Shown: piece after piece, positions 62,085 through 64,000 of the stretch
Position numbering within the stretch: the stretch's first letter is position 1
Layout of the letters: every line of letters begins with the position of its first letter
Assembly: GCA_003153555.1 (NCBI GenBank)
Contig: PLZS01000084.1
Coordinates: 110,108-174,107, forward strand
DNA length: 64,000 nucleotides
Reading direction: 5' to 3'
Source: Candidatus Melainabacteria bacterium
GTDB lineage: Bacteria; Cyanobacteriota; Vampirovibrionia; Obscuribacterales; Obscuribacteraceae
Translations under genes and position numbers: made by a program
The notes under the pieces: model-generated
Database searches by the model: none
What the model was told of the DNA's origin: nothing
Seen by the model: only the letters and a program-made list of their open reading frames with translations

Positions 62085-63671
62085 ATGAATCATAAAAACA
62101 TCAAATTCATACTTGCTTTGCTGGCTTTGACAGCGACCGTCTCCAATTTCCCAAGCGCTTTCGCTCAGAGCTACATGATGGGCGGCAAACTGATCACGGA
62201 GAAAGAAGCGCAATCTGCCCAACTTGTTAAACAAAGCATGATCGATCTTGAGGCAGGCAAAGTCACCCAAGCTTTGGTCGAAGCGGAAGAAGCTAAAGCC
62301 AAGGCACCAAATTCCTACTATGCGATTGCGGCATTGGGAGTCTGTCAAGCAAGAGCTGGCCAATCAGACGAGGCGATAGCAAGTTTTCACCAGGCTTTGA
62401 GCATCAATCCAGATTTACCTGACTCTCTTTGGAGTTTGGCTGCCACGTTGCAGTCTGCCGGTAGAACGGAGGAAGCAATTGAAGTTTTTAGGCAATTCGT
62501 CTCTAAATATCCTAAAGATTCGAAAGCGTCTCAAGGCACTGCCTTTATCAGCATGATAGGGAGCCAAGCAAAGCAAAATAAAGCGATTCATCATAGTGCT
62601 GAAGACTACTTTGATGAAGCGATTGGCACCAACGTCCTACGCTGGTCTGACAAAGACATTCCTATCAAGATTTATATTGCCAACGGCAACAATGTGCAAG
62701 GTTACCAATCCAGTTATGCTGAGTCTCTGGAAGATGCCCTCAAATCTTGGGAAGAAGCCAGCCAAGGGAGAATTAAGTTTGAACGAGTTAATTCTGCCGA
62801 CAAAGCATCAATCGATTTCATTTGGTCAGACAATCCAAAGGATGTTTCAAATCCTGCGGAAGGTGGCGAAGCTTATTTGAGACCAGTCGGCAATACTCTG
62901 GGTGCGGTGCGGGTCGTCGTGCTCACGGTAAAAATTCAGCAGGGACTCAACCTAAATGATCAATTGATCAGACTGATTTGCACTCATGAACTTGGACACG
63001 CTCTCGGCATAGCCGGTCACAGTCCGTCGCCTGGCGACATCATGTATAGCAGTTTGCCCCTAGACTATGAGCGACTCAAAGTCAGTGAACGTGATGCAAA
63101 AACATTGCGCAAATTGTACGCTACCGACTTAGCATCGGTTCCGCATACGAGTCTCACTTCGCAAGAATTGTTATCTCATTCAGACATCATTAACAATGCG
63201 GATTTGGTGGCGATCACTCAGAGCGCGACGACGGCAATGAATGCCAGAGACTACGACAAAGCGGTAGAAATTTTGAAAGCAGGAACAACTAAATATCCTG
63301 AATCAGCATCGCTAAAACGCAATCTCGCAGCCGCCCTCAATAATTCTGGACTAATGGCAATGAATGCGCAGCAATTTGAAAAAGCTCTAGCAATATTCCA
63401 ACAAGCACTAACCCTGAACCCTGATAGCAAAGCGGCAAAAAACAACATAGCCGTTCTGCATTACAACATCGGCTTACTGGCAATGCGATCAGCGAAATAC
63501 AGCCAGGCAGAGCCTTCATTGAAACTGGCAGTAGAACAATGCGAGATTTGTGGTAATCAAATTCTTCTCTTAAAAGCTGCCTCCGAATACGCAACCGCCT
63601 TGAAGAAACTTGGCAAAGCTGACCAAGAAAAAATTGTTGAATCGAAGTACAAAGTTACTGCTTATGATTAA
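62085..63671 (+). CDS. Secreted TPR protein with internal matrixin-like zinc metalloprotease
   Basis: A 528-residue exported protein. Signal peptide FILALLALTATVSNFPSAFA; TPRs ~40-170 (YAIAALGVCQARAGQSDEAIASF; LWSLAATLQSAGRTEEAIEVF). Protease-like domain ~185-345 with HELGHALGIAGH, first histidine at residue 301, and IMYSS Met-turn. A second TPR block follows (~385-510: AMNARDYDKAVEIL; NIGLLAMRSAKYSQAEPSL). The first half matches the protein at 35643-37046 (RWSDKDIPIKIYI versus RWPPARLPLKVFV), so they are paralogues. Substrate unknown. Confidence 0.9.
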   Translation: MNHKNIKFILALLALTATVSNFPSAFAQSYMMGGKLITEKEAQSAQLVKQSMIDLEAGKVTQALVEAEEAKAKAPNSYYAIAALGVCQARAGQSDEAIASFHQALSINPDLPDSLWSLAATLQSAGRTEEAIEVFRQFVSKYPKDSKASQGTAFISMIGSQAKQNKAIHHSAEDYFDEAIGTNVLRWSDKDIPIKIYIANGNNVQGYQSSYAESLEDALKSWEEASQGRIKFERVNSADKASIDFIWSDNPKDVSNPAEGGEAYLRPVGNTLGAVRVVVLTVKIQQGLNLNDQLIRLICTHELGHALGIAGHSPSPGDIMYSSLPLDYERLKVSERDAKTLRKLYATDLASVPHTSLTSQELLSHSDIINNADLVAITQSATTAMNARDYDKAVEILKAGTTKYPESASLKRNLAAALNNSGLMAMNAQQFEKALAIFQQALTLNPDSKAAKNNIAVLHYNIGLLAMRSAKYSQAEPSLKLAVEQCEICGNQILLLKAASEYATALKKLGKADQEKIVESKYKVTAYD

Positions 63672-63863
63672 TCCGTTGGTACGACGCCACTGGATGTTCG
63701 TTCCGAGGCACTCAGACGGCGTTGTCAGGCTGGCTTTTTGGAAAACGATCGTCTATGCTATGCACCGTGGGTAGTGGCATAGGAACTGGCGATGGCGAAG
63801 ATCAAAAAAGCAAACAAGAGCGATCTAAGACTAACGATTTCACAGAGGGCTCTGCCAGCGAGC

Positions 63864-64000
63864 CTATCTGACAGCTGTGGCGCGTTGATTCAGAACAGCC
63901 CGGACTTCCTGCACCGATTGGGGGCGTTGCGCGGGATCCTTGGCGAGCATCCTTGCAATACATTGCTCAAGCTCGGGATGTATTGGCGTCTCTGGACAGA
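63864..64000 (-). CDS. C-terminal end of a Ser/Thr protein kinase (5' end outside window)
   Basis: The minus-strand frame reads PETPIHPELEQCIARMLAKDPAQRP then SVQEVRAVLNQ, stop TAG at 63864-63866. This is the last helix segment of a Hanks-type kinase (form LxxxIxRMLAKDPxxRPxSxxEVxxxL). The frame is open to the window edge. It is convergent with the metalloprotease gene. Catalytic motifs lie beyond the window. Confidence 0.75.
   Translation of the reverse strand, partial: CPETPIHPELEQCIARMLAKDPAQRPQSVQEVRAVLNQRATAVR

Noticed and set aside
1..64000. tRNA, rRNA, CRISPR array or complete insertion sequence
   Set aside because: I looked in the gaps for T-loop-like GTTCGAATCC patterns, regularly spaced repeats and full transposases; only a short resolvase-like remnant was found. 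A search with tRNAscan-SE and CRISPR tools would be decisive.

Overview
The window looks like a chromosome segment of a non-photosynthetic relative of the cyanobacteria, most likely Obscuribacterales (Melainabacteria/Vampirovibrionia). This is inferred from content, not from a search. The signs are moderate GC, frequent TTG/GTG starts, very many secreted TPR proteins, many Ser/Thr kinases, a class I PPK2, and a membrane protein of a type I recall from cyanobacteria and plastids. I found no rRNA, tRNA, CRISPR array, complete insertion sequence or prophage.

Layout. 1-7.6 kb: end of an unknown gene, a divergent histidine kinase/response regulator pair, a UbiA prenyltransferase, a LolA-like protein, PPK2 and a TPR protein with two TonB-C-like domains. 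7.7-14.2 kb: an alpha/beta-hydrolase lipoprotein, then a leftward run of MarR, two YbaB/EbfC proteins (one a fusion), a secreted DUF4412-like protein and a Ser/Thr kinase with a PQQ-type propeller. 14.2-21.1 kb: a repeat-rich gap, KdsD, an FAD oxidoreductase, a guanine deaminase remnant, an isochorismatase-like protein, a quinone oxidoreductase and a membrane TPR protein. 21.1-27.2 kb: a peroxide-type module (PerR-like Fur, rubrerythrin, FMN reductase) with matching operator palindromes, then RpiB, a thioesterase, PBP4 and an AhpD-like protein. 27.3-38.5 kb: a degenerate GGDEF protein facing a four-module MshEN-like protein, TPR proteins, a ChaN/TIKI-like protein, a 1029-residue helical protein, a TPR-matrixin metalloprotease and an EF-hand/glycine-zipper protein. 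38.9-49.8 kb: a short resolvase-like ORF abutting a hybrid histidine kinase, a Rieske protein, a secreted repeat protein, an Spy-like protein beside a MarR remnant, an M16 protease, an epimerase and a TPR protein. 49.7-56.3 kb: four overlapping genes for membrane-anchored kinases. 56.5-64 kb: glycine-zipper, PHP-domain and wHTH membrane proteins, a second TPR-matrixin protease and the end of another Ser/Thr kinase.

The most striking system is the four-kinase operon at 49764-56340. All four proteins share one plan: two-helix membrane segment, a PH-like beta module, then a kinase fold. The first two keep catalytic residues; the last two have lost the HRD and DFG motifs and are predicted pseudokinases. 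The genes overlap by 4-8 bases, so they are probably made together and may form one membrane complex. Other themes are signalling proteins with lost catalytic residues (hybrid kinase, GGDEF protein, isochorismatase-like protein), gene remnants (guanine deaminase, MarR, serine recombinase), and dispersed GC-rich palindromes with a common GCGGGTC stem.
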